Part shown: positions 51,015 to 59,065 of the stretch, piece after piece
Numbering within the stretch: position 1 is the first letter of the stretch
Layout of the letters: every line of letters begins with the position of its first letter
From: Nocardia elegans NBRC 108235
GTDB taxonomy: Bacteria; Actinomycetota; Actinomycetes; Mycobacteriales; Mycobacteriaceae
Assembly (NCBI RefSeq): GCF_001612845.1
Contig: NZ_BDBF01000022.1
Coordinates: forward strand, 1 to 64,000
Reading direction: 5' to 3'
Length of the DNA stretch: 64,000 bases
Notes under the pieces: model-generated
Database searches by the model: none
Told to the model about the DNA's origin: nothing
Seen by the model: the letters and a program-made list of their open reading frames with translations, nothing else
Position numbers and translations under genes: made by a program

Positions 51015-51359
51015 CTACGTCCAGTTCAGCTTCGGGATATCCAGCGCCGCAGCATTGTTCGCGTCCACCGACTGGAGTGTTTCGGCGGTGACTCCGAGCT
51101 TCTCCGCCATGGTGGTCAGTGCCGCGAATATCTGCCGCCCGCCGTTGTGGACCTCGGTCCAGCCCTCGGAGAATTCGTCGGCGTAGTCGCCGGTCCAGCT
51201 GCCGTTGAGCAGTTCGGAGACTTCCTCGGCCGCGGAATTCAGAGCTCCGGACAAGGTGTCGGCCAAGCTATAGATGTAGATCCCGACATCACGCAGCTGT
51301 TCCGGGACAACCGAAAACCCCTTGCCAGGAGTCGGAATATTCCCCCCACTATCAGTCAC
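51015..51359 (-). CDS. WXG-like head protein, family A, copy 2
   Basis: 114 residues, about 80% identical to the protein at 56222: GFSVVPEQLRDVGIYIYSLADTL, then NGSWTGDYADEFSEGWTEVHNGG, with a Trp-x-Gly turn (SWTGDYA). The ends differ slightly. It starts with a GTG at 51359 that lies six bases behind the -10 box of a conserved promoter. It precedes the frameshifted family B gene at 51010 with a 4-bp gap, so the pair forms one operon of heteromeric WXG partners. Confidence 0.8.
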   Translation of the reverse strand: MTDSGGNIPTPGKGFSVVPEQLRDVGIYIYSLADTLSGALNSAAEEVSELLNGSWTGDYADEFSEGWTEVHNGGRQIFAALTTMAEKLGVTAETLQSVDANNAAALDIPKLNWT

Positions 51360-51365
51360 ACGGCG

Positions 51366-51395
51366 ATGCTAAGCGGTCAGCGGCCCGTCCGTCCA
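51366..51395 (-). promoter_or_regulatory. Conserved leaderless-type promoter, copy 2
   Basis: On the minus strand TGGACG (51395-51390) and TAGCAT (51371-51366) have an 18-bp spacer, and the GTG start is at 51359. The context TTAGCAT and TCCGTCCAT is shared with the two other copies, well beyond the core boxes. Confidence 0.55.
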
Positions 51396-51421
51396 TCATG
51401 GTCGAGGGTGACGACCGACGC

Positions 51422-51592
51422 GTGAACAAGCAGCTAATCAACTACCTCCTACATCGGGGCCGTTCGGCGCAGTATTACAGCGGGGGGATTCCGCTCTTGA
51501 CGCGGTTCCTGGCGGCGTGGATTCGCGAACGCGAAAAGGTGAAAGACGAGATTGCGGTCATGGTGGAAGGATATGGATGCCAGATCTCATAA
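51422..51592 (+). CDS. Possible small protein next to the 51577 gene
   Basis: 56 codons from a GTG at 51422, giving a basic-then-acidic helix (LLTRFLAAWIREREKVKDEIAVMVEG). No ribosome site is clear, and the frame overlaps the next gene by 16 bases. Codon use is less GC-rich at position three than in the neighbours. It may be a chance frame. Confidence 0.3.
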   Translation: MNKQLINYLLHRGRSAQYYSGGIPLLTRFLAAWIREREKVKDEIAVMVEGYGCQIS

Positions 51593-51876
51593 TTCGACCG
51601 GAGATCCAATGCCACCCCACTTGGGTGTATCGAAATGGTATGTACGACAACGTGTCTCCGCGTTCGCTGGGGCTTTCATCGGCCCTGGTGCGCGCGCTCG
51701 GCGACTGGGCGGCCCGTTGGGACGCGACCTACGATTTGGTCAACGATCCTGCTAATCCGACGTTCGACTCGCCGGCTGCCGAGCAGCACTTCTGGGACGA
51801 AGGGCGCCGCTTAGGCGAGCGGCTTCGGTCGGAGTTGGACGACCGGTGGGAGATTCGGCTCGACTTCGATGACTGA
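51577..51876 (+). CDS. Hypothetical acidic protein (candidate immunity protein)
   Basis: 99 residues, acidic and Trp-containing. ATG 51577 has GGAAGG six bases ahead. LGDWAARWDATYDLVNDPANP and EQHFWDEGRRLGERLRSELDDRWEIRLDF show a short helical fold seen in many small actinobacterial hypotheticals. It lies on the other strand from, and beside, the WXG operon at 50.4-51.4 kb. Immunity is only a guess from position; no family match is claimed. Confidence 0.6.
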   Translation: MPDLIIRPEIQCHPTWVYRNGMYDNVSPRSLGLSSALVRALGDWAARWDATYDLVNDPANPTFDSPAAEQHFWDEGRRLGERLRSELDDRWEIRLDFDD

Positions 51877-52013
51877 CGTATCCGGATGTTCTTCGTGGTC
51901 CTGGGCCGACAGGTACGGGTCGCTCGCGGAGAGAGGGGTGGTTCTTACCATTCGGCTTCGGCCGGGTTAGCTGCTTCGATTTAGGTTGCTGCACAGAGAC
52001 TTCACGTGCCTGT

Positions 52014-52904
52014 CTACAACAGACCGGATTCCTCGAGTCCGGCACGCAGGCGTTGCTGATGCTCCGGCGGCCCCTGCCGGTATGGCATGCGCAGTGCATC
52101 GGAGGAGATCACGCCGAGCATTTTCATCGCGGCTTTGGCCTGAATGGCGCCCTGTGAGACGTGCATGATCGCATCGACGGCGGGGATGAGACTCCGATGG
52201 ATCTCGCGTGCCCGAGACAGGTCGCCGCGGTCGACGGCGGCGATCATCTCCGCGTAGTGATCGCCGGCGACGTGACCGACCACCGACACGACGCCGGTGG
52301 CGCCTTGAGCGAGGTGTGGCAGGTTGACGACGTCATCGCCGGAATACCAGAGCAGGTCGGTCTGCGACATGAGCCTGCTGGCCTCGAAGAAATCACCCTT
52401 GGCGTCCTTGACGGCGCGCACGGCGGGAATGTCGGCCGCGCGGAGGATGGTGTCGGTGCTCAGCGCCGTCCCGGTCCGGCCCGGGATGTCGTACAGCATG
52501 ACGGGCACACCGCCGCCGGCCTCGGCGACCAGACGGAAGTGTTCGAGGATGCAGTCCTGCGGCGGCTTGTTGTAATACGGCGTGACGACGAGGAGAGAAT
52601 CCGCCCCGCAGGCGACCATTTCGCGCGCCGCACGAGTGGAATGCTCGGTGTCGTTGGTGCCGCAGCCGGCCATCACCTGGACGCGGTCGCCTACGGCCTC
52701 GACCACCGCCCGCACGCAGGCGTAGTCCTCCTCGTCGGTGGTGGTCGCAGACTCGCCTGTGGTCCCGTTGACCAGCAATCCGTCATGGCCGTGGTCGGCG
52801 AGGTATACGGCGAGGTTCTGCAGGCCGTCGTAGTCGATCGAGCCGTCGGCGTGCATCGGGGTCACCATCGCCGTGATGACTCGACCGAAGGGGGTGTCCA
52901 CCAT
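52014..52904 (-). CDS. dapA: 4-hydroxy-tetrahydrodipicolinate synthase
   Basis: About 296 residues, DapA/NAL TIM-barrel. Substrate loop GTTGESATTTDEE, YYNKPPQD with the catalytic Tyr, and RAVKDAKGDF with the Schiff-base Lys are all present, as are DIPGRTG and GDDVV. It condenses pyruvate with aspartate semialdehyde in the lysine and diaminopimelate route. I prefer the ATG at 52902-52904; a GTG at 52931 in the same frame is possible. No dap or asd genes are near, so this may be an accessory copy; dapB and a main dapA are probably elsewhere. Confidence 0.9.
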   Translation of the reverse strand: MVDTPFGRVITAMVTPMHADGSIDYDGLQNLAVYLADHGHDGLLVNGTTGESATTTDEEDYACVRAVVEAVGDRVQVMAGCGTNDTEHSTRAAREMVACGADSLLVVTPYYNKPPQDCILEHFRLVAEAGGGVPVMLYDIPGRTGTALSTDTILRAADIPAVRAVKDAKGDFFEASRLMSQTDLLWYSGDDVVNLPHLAQGATGVVSVVGHVAGDHYAEMIAAVDRGDLSRAREIHRSLIPAVDAIMHVSQGAIQAKAAMKMLGVISSDALRMPYRQGPPEHQQRLRAGLEESGLL

Positions 52905-52985
52905 GATCGTGAGATTACCTTTGCCCAGCACCTCACTTCTGCCTTGGTCGAGCGCAGCGTACGTTGGTAGCTAGAGGTTTGCCTC

Positions 52986-53981
52986 ATGCGACAGCGATGG
53001 TGGATGTGGATTGCGGCGTTCCTGACGGCATTGGGGATGTGCGCTGTAATCGGGTGCGTCAGCGGCACCCGGCCCGAGCGTGCTGCACCCGGCTCGGACA
53101 CATCCCGGGTAGGGGGCTCGGACACATCCTCCGGGGTAGGCGGCCCGGAAACACCCTCCCGGGTGGGGGCCCCCGTGTTGGTCGTGAAGGTGGACAACAG
53201 TCCGCAGGCCCGGCCACCGGTGGGGCTCGGAGCCGCCGATGTGGTTTACGTCGAGCCGGTCGAGGGTGGTTTGAGCCGGTTGGCCGCGGTTTTCTCGACC
53301 GACAAACCCCCGGTGATCGGACCTGTCCGAAGCGCGCGGGAAACGGATCTGACGCTGTTGGCCCAGTTCGGTAACCCGACGTTGGCATCCTCTGGTTCCG
53401 CACCCGAGCTGATTCCCGCCATCGAGCGCTCCTCGCTCCAGAACGCCTCGGCTGATCAGCAACCCGCGGCGTACTTCCGCGACTACAGTCGCGACGCTCC
53501 GCACAACATGTTCGTCCGCCCCGATCAGTTGCCCGAAGGCGGCGGCTGGCCGGAGGCTTCGCAACTGCACTTCGGTCCTGCGCCTCCCGGCGGCCGGCCC
53601 ACGCAACATGAGGAAGCGCGGTATCCGGGCGCTGTGATCGGTTTCGACTGGTCACCCGGCGACCAGGGGTGGGTGGTCTCCATGGATGGTGATGCCTACA
53701 CCGATGCCGATACCGGACGGCTCACGGCGAGTACGGTCGTACTGCAGAGCGTGCCGGTGCAGAACTCGGCCATCAGCGACGTCGCGGGCAGCGTCTCACC
53801 CCGGGCGCAGACGACCGGTAGCGGTCAGGCACGCGTACTTCGCGACGGTCGAGAGTTCCCGGCCGTGTGGTCCCGGCCCTCCCCGGAGGCGGGCACAACG
53901 TATACAACGCCCACCGGTGCGGTCATCCCCTTCGCTCCGGGGCAGGTCTGGACAGTTCTGGTTCCAGAGCAGCTCTGGTGA
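52986..53981 (+). CDS. DUF3048-domain lipoprotein (YerB-like)
   Basis: 331 residues. The N-terminus is a lipoprotein signal with lipobox VIGC (Cys24). A short linker with repeated VGGSDTS/VGGPETP units follows, then DUF3048 (about 65-331): VLVVKVDNSPQARPPVGLGAADVVY, FSTDKPPVIGPVRSARETDLTLL and VSMDGDAYTDADTGR. YerB of Bacillus is an envelope protein of unknown role. ATG 52986 has AGAGG eight bases ahead. It diverges from dapA. Confidence 0.85.
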   Translation: MRQRWWMWIAAFLTALGMCAVIGCVSGTRPERAAPGSDTSRVGGSDTSSGVGGPETPSRVGAPVLVVKVDNSPQARPPVGLGAADVVYVEPVEGGLSRLAAVFSTDKPPVIGPVRSARETDLTLLAQFGNPTLASSGSAPELIPAIERSSLQNASADQQPAAYFRDYSRDAPHNMFVRPDQLPEGGGWPEASQLHFGPAPPGGRPTQHEEARYPGAVIGFDWSPGDQGWVVSMDGDAYTDADTGRLTASTVVLQSVPVQNSAISDVAGSVSPRAQTTGSGQARVLRDGREFPAVWSRPSPEAGTTYTTPTGAVIPFAPGQVWTVLVPEQLW

Positions 53982-54117
53982 GTCCTGTCCTCGCGGTGTG
54001 ACCGTTGATGTCGGATTCGGAGAAGTCGGCGACGTACCGACCTGCAGGCCAGAGATCGTTTCGCCGAGCAGTTCGGCCGTATCGAACGGGTTGTCGAAAC
54101 CATTGGATGGTTTCGAA

Positions 54118-54561
54118 TCAGTGGGCCATTATTTCGACGGCGGCAAGGGCATTTTCTATTTCTCGCTCGTTGTAGCCGGTTCGGTATCTGCCCTCCAGAG
54201 GACCTAGGTGCTGCCACGCTATTCGGAGCGATTCGATCCAAATATTCACGATGCTTTCAGGAATGGTTCTGATGATCTGCGCTTCGGGATCGATCCGCTC
54301 TGCTGACTGCCGTTTCGCATTCAGCTCCGTTGCTGTGTGATTGTCGGTCTCGCAGACCGTCAACTGTACTTGTTTCGGTTCTTCCAACTCGCGAGGGACC
54401 GAATACATGAGATGTTTGAGGAACTGCTTCGTATCGGCAGTCCATCCGATTTCTTTGAGCTCGTCCTGTGCGACGTTCGAAAGTTCGTACGTCAGTTGTC
54501 GCGCAACGCTGAATTCCGTCGCACCCAGGGAGAACGTCCGCTCGGAGTTCTGGTCCCTCAT
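54118..54561 (-). CDS. Hypothetical protein following a candidate toxin (probable immunity)
   Basis: 147 residues, mainly helical and acidic in places, without membrane segments. ATG 54561 has GGAGG four bases ahead and lies 24 bp after the toxin stop. It starts MRDQNSERTFSLGATEFSVARQ and includes KQVQLTVCETDNHTATEL strands. I do not recognise the family. Being the last gene of the A-B-toxin operon is the expected place for the immunity protein. Confidence 0.62.
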   Translation of the reverse strand: MRDQNSERTFSLGATEFSVARQLTYELSNVAQDELKEIGWTADTKQFLKHLMYSVPRELEEPKQVQLTVCETDNHTATELNAKRQSAERIDPEAQIIRTIPESIVNIWIESLRIAWQHLGPLEGRYRTGYNEREIENALAAVEIMAH

Positions 54562-54585
54562 ATGGCCTCCGTGTACTGGTGCTGG

Positions 54586-55917
54586 TTACCTGAGTTCGTG
54601 TTCGAAATAGTCGTGCCCATCTTTTGGAGTATAGACCGATCCGCCATTGCCGTTTTCGATGACAACTGCTCCAGTCGCTGGATCCCAGTAGGCGATCCGA
54701 CCGTTGGAGAGATATCGTGTCTCCTCGTTCGGGAGTTCATTGTTCAGCACCTTTTCGACATAATCGGCAAGATTCTCGGGCGCCACGCCCTTGACATAAT
54801 GATCGCCGGTTCCTTGTTGTCCTCGGCCATTCGCGTGTTCAGCGATATTCTTGGCGATCTCTCGGGTCGGATCCTCGATTCCGGGCCCGGATCCGTCGCC
54901 GTGGTCGTCGATGAAGACCTTCATGGCGATGATGGCGGCGAGTTTGGCGGCGTCTTTTTCGAGGTCGTTGACGGGGACGGCTTCGAAGGCTTTGACGGCG
55001 GCGACGGCGCCGATAGCGAGGGTGGTGACGCCGAGGATTTCGACGAGGGCACTGGAGGCGAAAGCTTCTTGGATCGCTCCGATGGTTGCGGTGACGGCAG
55101 TGGCGATGCCCTCGGCGGCGGCTTCGACGCTCATGCCGACGGTGAAGATGGCGAGGGCGACGCCGGCGACGGCGGCTGCGGCGACGCCTGCTTCGAGCCA
55201 GTTGATTTTGTTGGCGGTGTCGTGGCCGAAGGAGACGGTGGCGTCGTGGTACTGGCCGGCGGCTGTAGCGATGTTCTGGGCGCCGGTGGCGACGTTGCCG
55301 GCGCCGGTTTTGAGGGTGGTGAAGTGGTCTTGGATGAGTTGACGGTTGGTGGCATCGTCCATGCCGTCGAACATGGCGGAGATGGTGGCGATGTCGGCTG
55401 CGGCGTTGGTGAGGGTCTGGTGGGTGGCGAAGGTGTGCCAGGTGGAGCGTGCTTTGTCGAGTTTGGCGGCGTCGGCATTCGGGAGTTTGCCGAATTTGTC
55501 GGCGACCTCGAGGACAAGTTTGTCGAAGAATGCTTTCACGCCGCCGTGGTCGTCGAATCCGCGGCCGCCGTCGATGGGGACCGAGGTGGGCAGGTCGACG
55601 GTGTAGTCGCCGACTTGGCGAGTGTCGGGCCGCGGCGGGTTGGATTTGTTGGAGTTGCCCCAGTGGAAACCCTGGGCGTAGAGCACGGCACCGTAGTTGG
55701 TGAGGGCGTTGGCGAGGCTCGCGGAGGCTTGCAGGGTGTGGTGGGCGGCTTGGTCGTAGGACTGGCCCCATTGTTTGCAGCCGTTCGCGTCGCCGGCCAT
55801 TCCCTTGCAGTCGCCTTTGACGGCATCATGGACGGGTTTATCTGCTTTGCGTAGCTCTGTTGCGAGGTCCTGGCATTTCTTGGCGGCTTCGTAGTAGGTC
55901 TGCCAGTCGATATTCAT
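54586..55917 (-). CDS. Type VII secreted polymorphic toxin with C-terminal RNase-like domain
   Basis: 443 residues. Residues 1-240 are a helical, WXG-like secretion part. Two hydrophobic stretches follow (about 242-262 and 288-310). The C-terminal 80 residues differ in style: GRIAYWDPATGAVVIENGNGG and SVYTPKDGHDYFEHEL (about 406-442) resemble the end of small BECR-type RNase toxin domains, with conserved Tyr-Asp-P and F/Y-x-P-x-x-G. Catalytic residues cannot be fixed from sequence alone. The ATG directly follows the TAA of the family B gene, and the immunity candidate comes next. Confidence 0.72.
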   Translation of the reverse strand: MNIDWQTYYEAAKKCQDLATELRKADKPVHDAVKGDCKGMAGDANGCKQWGQSYDQAAHHTLQASASLANALTNYGAVLYAQGFHWGNSNKSNPPRPDTRQVGDYTVDLPTSVPIDGGRGFDDHGGVKAFFDKLVLEVADKFGKLPNADAAKLDKARSTWHTFATHQTLTNAAADIATISAMFDGMDDATNRQLIQDHFTTLKTGAGNVATGAQNIATAAGQYHDATVSFGHDTANKINWLEAGVAAAAVAGVALAIFTVGMSVEAAAEGIATAVTATIGAIQEAFASSALVEILGVTTLAIGAVAAVKAFEAVPVNDLEKDAAKLAAIIAMKVFIDDHGDGSGPGIEDPTREIAKNIAEHANGRGQQGTGDHYVKGVAPENLADYVEKVLNNELPNEETRYLSNGRIAYWDPATGAVVIENGNGGSVYTPKDGHDYFEHELR

Positions 55918-56220
55918 TTACTGCCCGCTCTGCAGCATGCGCCGGTTGAGTTCCAGGGCGCGGGTGTAGCCGGTATGCGCCTGTCTCGCGGAGTCGCACA
56001 TCTCGCGGACGCCGTCGACGATTTCTTTTGCTGCGCTCAACCATTCGCGGTGTGCGTCGTCGTAGGCGCGAGCGGCCACGCCTTCCCAGCCTGTGCCTTG
56101 CAGGGTGGTGACGCGTTGTTCGATTTCGGTGAGGTGATCGGCGATGAAGCCGGCGAGCCCGGACAGGCGGGAGACGGTCTGGTCGAGGTGGTCCAGATCG
56201 ACGGAGAACTGCGACCCCAT
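55918..56220 (-). CDS. WXG100-like head protein, family B, intact copy
   Basis: 100 residues: QFSVDLDHLDQTVSRLSGLAGF, the turn GTGWEGVAARAYDDA (Trp-x-Gly, about 44-58), then EWLSAAKEIVDGVREMCDSARQA. The intact hairpin matches the ESAT-6 fold. It starts one base after the family A stop and ends right before the toxin ATG, so the three are one translational unit. The copy at 50.8 kb is frameshifted. Confidence 0.82.
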   Translation of the reverse strand: MGSQFSVDLDHLDQTVSRLSGLAGFIADHLTEIEQRVTTLQGTGWEGVAARAYDDAHREWLSAAKEIVDGVREMCDSARQAHTGYTRALELNRRMLQSGQ

Positions 56221-56221
56221 G

Positions 56222-56566
56222 CTATGACCAGTTCAGTTTCGGGACGCCGAGCGCGTCGGCGCTGGCCTGGTCGACGGTGGCGAAGGTGTCGGCGGTGACG
56301 CCGAGTTTCTCGGCCATTGTGGTCAGTGCTGCGAAGATCTGTCGGGCGCCGTCGTGGACTTCGTCCCATCCTTCGGAGAATTCGTCGGCGTAGTCCCCTG
56401 TCCAGCTGCCGTTCAACAGCTCGGCGACATCTTTGGCGACGGAATCCAAAGCGCCGGAAAGGGTATCGGCCAATCCGTAGATGTAGATTCCGACATCGCG
56501 CACCTGGTCCGGAACGACCGAGAACGTCTGGCCACGAGCTGGAACGTTCCCCCCACTCTCACTCAT
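56222..56566 (-). CDS. WXG-like head protein, family A, copy 3
   Basis: 114 residues, closely similar to the products at 51015 and 41688: TFSVVPDQVRDVGIYIYGLADTL, then NGSWTGDYADEFSEGWDEVHDGARQIF with the SWTG turn, and a C-terminal LGVPKLNWS. It opens the operon A-B-toxin-immunity. The ATG at 56564-56566 follows the leaderless-type promoter by six bases, and no ribosome site is present. Confidence 0.82.
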   Translation of the reverse strand: MSESGGNVPARGQTFSVVPDQVRDVGIYIYGLADTLSGALDSVAKDVAELLNGSWTGDYADEFSEGWDEVHDGARQIFAALTTMAEKLGVTADTFATVDQASADALGVPKLNWS

Positions 56567-56572
56567 GGCGTC

Positions 56573-56601
56573 ATGCTAAGTGTCGGCCGACTGTCCGTCC
56601 A
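56573..56601 (-). promoter_or_regulatory. Conserved leaderless-type promoter, copy 3 (toxin operon)
   Basis: On the minus strand TGGACG (56601-56596) and TAGCAT (56578-56573) have a 17-bp spacer, and the ATG begins six bases later at 56566. It is the most complete of three matching copies. Confidence 0.6.
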
Positions 56602-56691
56602 CCGGAGGTCTTGTTACGCCGTGAGGCATGACGCCCAGGTCAACGGCGGTCCTCTGCGGCGTGACCCGGTGGGTCCGGGTGGCGTCGAGCA

Positions 56692-56886
56692 TTATTCGCT
56701 CAAGCACCGTTCGACTTCGGCCAGGGACGCGGATTCGAATAGGCGCTCGCCGTCGTCGATGTCGACCAGAACCCATCGGTTGATCTGCTTGGGCTCGGCG
56801 ATCAGTTGGTACCCGGCGCGGCGGGCGCGTGCCCTCAGGGGGCACAGGCGCGCGGTCTCCGGGGTGATGTGGCGGTGATCGATCAT
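56692..56886 (-). CDS. Small hypothetical protein
   Basis: 64 residues: RARARRAGYQLIAEPKQINRWVLVDIDDGERLF and a final ASLAEVERCL helix, a pattern seen in short actinobacterial proteins near XRE regulators. The ATG overlaps the TGA of the 37-codon gene upstream (ATGA). Function unknown; probably part of a four-gene minus-strand run. Confidence 0.6.
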   Translation of the reverse strand: MIDHRHITPETARLCPLRARARRAGYQLIAEPKQINRWVLVDIDDGERLFESASLAEVERCLSE

Positions 56887-56996
56887 CGCGGCTGTCGGCT
56901 ATCGGGGTGGGGCCGCCACTCGCGCAGGGCGTCGGCGAATCGCGTCAGTGCGGTGATGTTCGGGGTGGGTGGCCGAAGGAATTGGTAACGGGGCAT
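56883..56996 (-). CDS. Very small hypothetical protein
   Basis: 37 residues: MPRYQFLRPPTPNITALTRF and then ALREWRPHPDSRQPR. Too short for usual gene calls. Support comes from the ATGA overlap with the next gene and the RWxPHP-like ending that recurs in small actinobacterial proteins. No ribosome site is clear. Function unknown. Confidence 0.45.
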   Translation of the reverse strand: MPRYQFLRPPTPNITALTRFADALREWRPHPDSRQPR

Positions 56997-57063
56997 GGGA
57001 TCTGAGTGCGGCCGGGTTTTCGCCGTGGCAGTTCGTCGAGCATGTATTCCTCCGCGGTTTCGG

Positions 57064-57315
57064 TCAGTAGCCCATGTGCGGCCGGTCGGCCGGGACCATG
57101 CGCTGTGCGGTGACGAGGTGGGCTTTGGCTTGCTGCTTGATCGGACAGACGTTGATGGGGCAGTCGATGTGGCGCTGCATCACCGCATGGGCGAGCGTGA
57201 CGGTCATGGCCGGGACACGGTGGTGATCGGTGACGGGTAGCCCGAATGGTCCCGGTGCTGTCAACGGACCGGTGTGGGAGTCGGGCGTTCGTGTCGGCTT
57301 GTCCGAGTTCGTCAA
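57064..57315 (-). CDS. Small Cys/His-containing hypothetical protein
   Basis: 83 residues. The C-terminal half has HAVMQRHIDCPINVCPIKQQAKAHLV, with two Cys five residues apart and His nearby, and ends DRPHMGY. This may be a small metal or redox site. The TTG at 57315 has AAGGG nine bases ahead. It lies between the 57353 gene and the very small gene in the same direction. No family name is claimed. Confidence 0.55.
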   Translation of the reverse strand: MTNSDKPTRTPDSHTGPLTAPGPFGLPVTDHHRVPAMTVTLAHAVMQRHIDCPINVCPIKQQAKAHLVTAQRMVPADRPHMGY

Positions 57316-57352
57316 AGCGCTTGTCCCTTCACAATTCGGGATCGAGCGGTGG

Positions 57353-57706
57353 TCACTGTGAGGCCTCGATGTACTGTGCTGCGAGGCGGAATCGGGGGCA
57401 GCCGTGCTTGGCGTGATCGGCCATCACGTGGATGGCGTGTGCTCGCCCGCGGATGGGTTCGGTGCTCTTGCAGCCCGTCGGCGAATCGAGGTGGCGGAGG
57501 CCGGCGGCGACGCGCTCGAGGAGGTCCCGGTTGCGGGTGTGCCAGAGTCGCAGGGTGGCCGCCATCGACCGGTTGTGCGTGCGCCTGATGGGGAGTTTTG
57601 GTAGGTCCTGGCGGTGCTGCTGGACTATCGACGATTCGTTCGTGGCCGGGTTGTTGTCGCTGTGCAGCAAAGCAACTACTCCATGCGACCGCTTCTCTTC
57701 TGTCAC
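57353..57706 (-). CDS. Hypothetical regulator-associated protein
   Basis: 117 residues: helical, basic, with RSMAATLRLWHTRNRDLLERVAAGLRHLD and a Cys/His-bearing end (HVMADHAKHGCPRFRLAAQYIE). GTG 57706 has AAGGG eight bases ahead. It heads the minus-strand run of small genes and diverges from the broken regulator at 57947. Function unknown. Confidence 0.55.
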   Translation of the reverse strand: MTEEKRSHGVVALLHSDNNPATNESSIVQQHRQDLPKLPIRRTHNRSMAATLRLWHTRNRDLLERVAAGLRHLDSPTGCKSTEPIRGRAHAIHVMADHAKHGCPRFRLAAQYIEASQ

Positions 57707-57946
57707 TTCGCAGCCCTTCCGAAGGTGATTGTTCCTGGGCGGAAGTCCCGCCCTCGGACGTCGCATTCAGCCTCGCGATGCTCGTCCTGTGGCACCAATC
57801 CCCGTGCGGGATATCCCCAGTGGGGATTGCTCGTTCGCGACCGTGCACAGTGCCTTTGGCTCCACCGGCCCGCACCCACGGTTACGGTGAAGTGAAAGAG
57901 CCTCCGGCCCAACGGAAAGTGCCGAATCATAGGAGAACGACAGCAG

Positions 57947-59001
57947 TGCCGCTCCTGCGGAAATGGAGCTCCGATCGAGAATGCCGCCGGCTTGTGCGCG
58001 GGGTGCGCCCGAGCGTCGGGCTTCCGTCGACCCTTGCCAGTTGGTTTCTTTACCGGCCTGGCAATGCGAACTGCGTTGTCGGAATACAACTTCGGAGTCG
58101 TCTTCGCTGCGATTCGCGACTGCACCGGCATGTCCCAGACCCAGCTTGCGGCGCTGGTCGGGCTGAGTCAGGCTCGGGTGTCGGAGGTGGAAGCCGGAGC
58201 GCGGCGGTTGACCAGTGCCAAACTGGCCGCGCGTATCTCGACCGTCTTCGCGGTTCCCGCGCAACTGCTCGGGTTTCATGTGAACACCGCCGACCCCGCG
58301 CCCGGTAGCCTGGCCTGCGAGGAGGTGGACTGGGTGAACCGCAGAGATTTCGTCACCCTGGCAACCGCTGCCGCCCACGGCTCGCGTCTGCATCCAGAAC
58401 TCGAGCGACTGGCCCATGTTCTGCCCGGCCGGCTGGAACACGCGACTCGACCTCGAATCAGGACGCTGAGCGCCGCTACTACGAGCTATGGGAAGAACAA
58501 CGCTTCGCTCAGGCCGCGGATGCGCTCAGTTCGGTGATCGCCAGCGCGGGGGAGGTACACGGGCCCGACAACGCTAAGGTTCTCAACCTCCGCAGCTTGG
58601 TCGCCATCGCCATCGAACTCAGTGGCGACCATCGTGCCGCTCGCCGCGAATTCGACTCCCTCGCCGCCGCATACAGACGCGTGGAAGGCAGGTTCAGCGA
58701 AAGTGCCTGGGATTGCCGAGCTTCCGCCGCCCGATGCCAAATGGCTTTGGGGGACATCGAAGAAGGGCTGGCCGATATGGAGCAGCTCGTTAAAGAGGCG
58801 ATCGAGTTGACCAGTGACGGGTCGGAAGCGGCGCTACGACTACGCGCCCAATATGGGGAACTTCTGGCCGGCGCAGGGGACTTCGCCGACGCGCGCGACG
58901 TGTTGCAGCCCTTGTACGACGATATTTGTTTGATCAAAGGTCCGGAGAATGAGCTGGCCGCTGAGGTCGCCACAACCTTGAAGGATTTGGCGGAGGACTG
59001 A
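57947..59001 (+). pseudogene. Broken regulator: zinc ribbon, XRE helix-turn-helix and TPR parts in two frames
   Basis: The first frame (57947-58537) encodes a C-x2-C...C-x2-C zinc ribbon (CRSC, CAGC), then FRRPLPVGFFTGLAMRTAL and an XRE domain (MSQTQLAALVGLSQARVSEVEAG), up to HPELERLAHVLPGRLEH. The second frame, open from about 58430 to 59001, gives a TPR-like helical region (RRYYELWEEQRFAQAADAL ... AAYRRVEGRF). The two do not join in frame, and no normal start codon lies ahead of the zinc ribbon; ATG 58064 gives only the later part. A base loss near 58438, or a larger rearrangement, broke it. The unusual loss suggests a decaying regulator. Confidence 0.65.
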
Positions 59002-59065
59002 CAAGCGATATGCGCTCTAGGTGAGCGCATTCAGACTCAAACGCGGAGAACCCGAAAAGCGATTC

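Noticed and set aside
54337..55854. Plus-strand frame of 505 codons rich in Gly and Asp opposite the toxin gene
   Set aside because: Antisense shadow of the 54586-55917 gene, whose head, gaps and operon context are consistent. The Gly-Asp runs come from reversed Ala/Thr codons.
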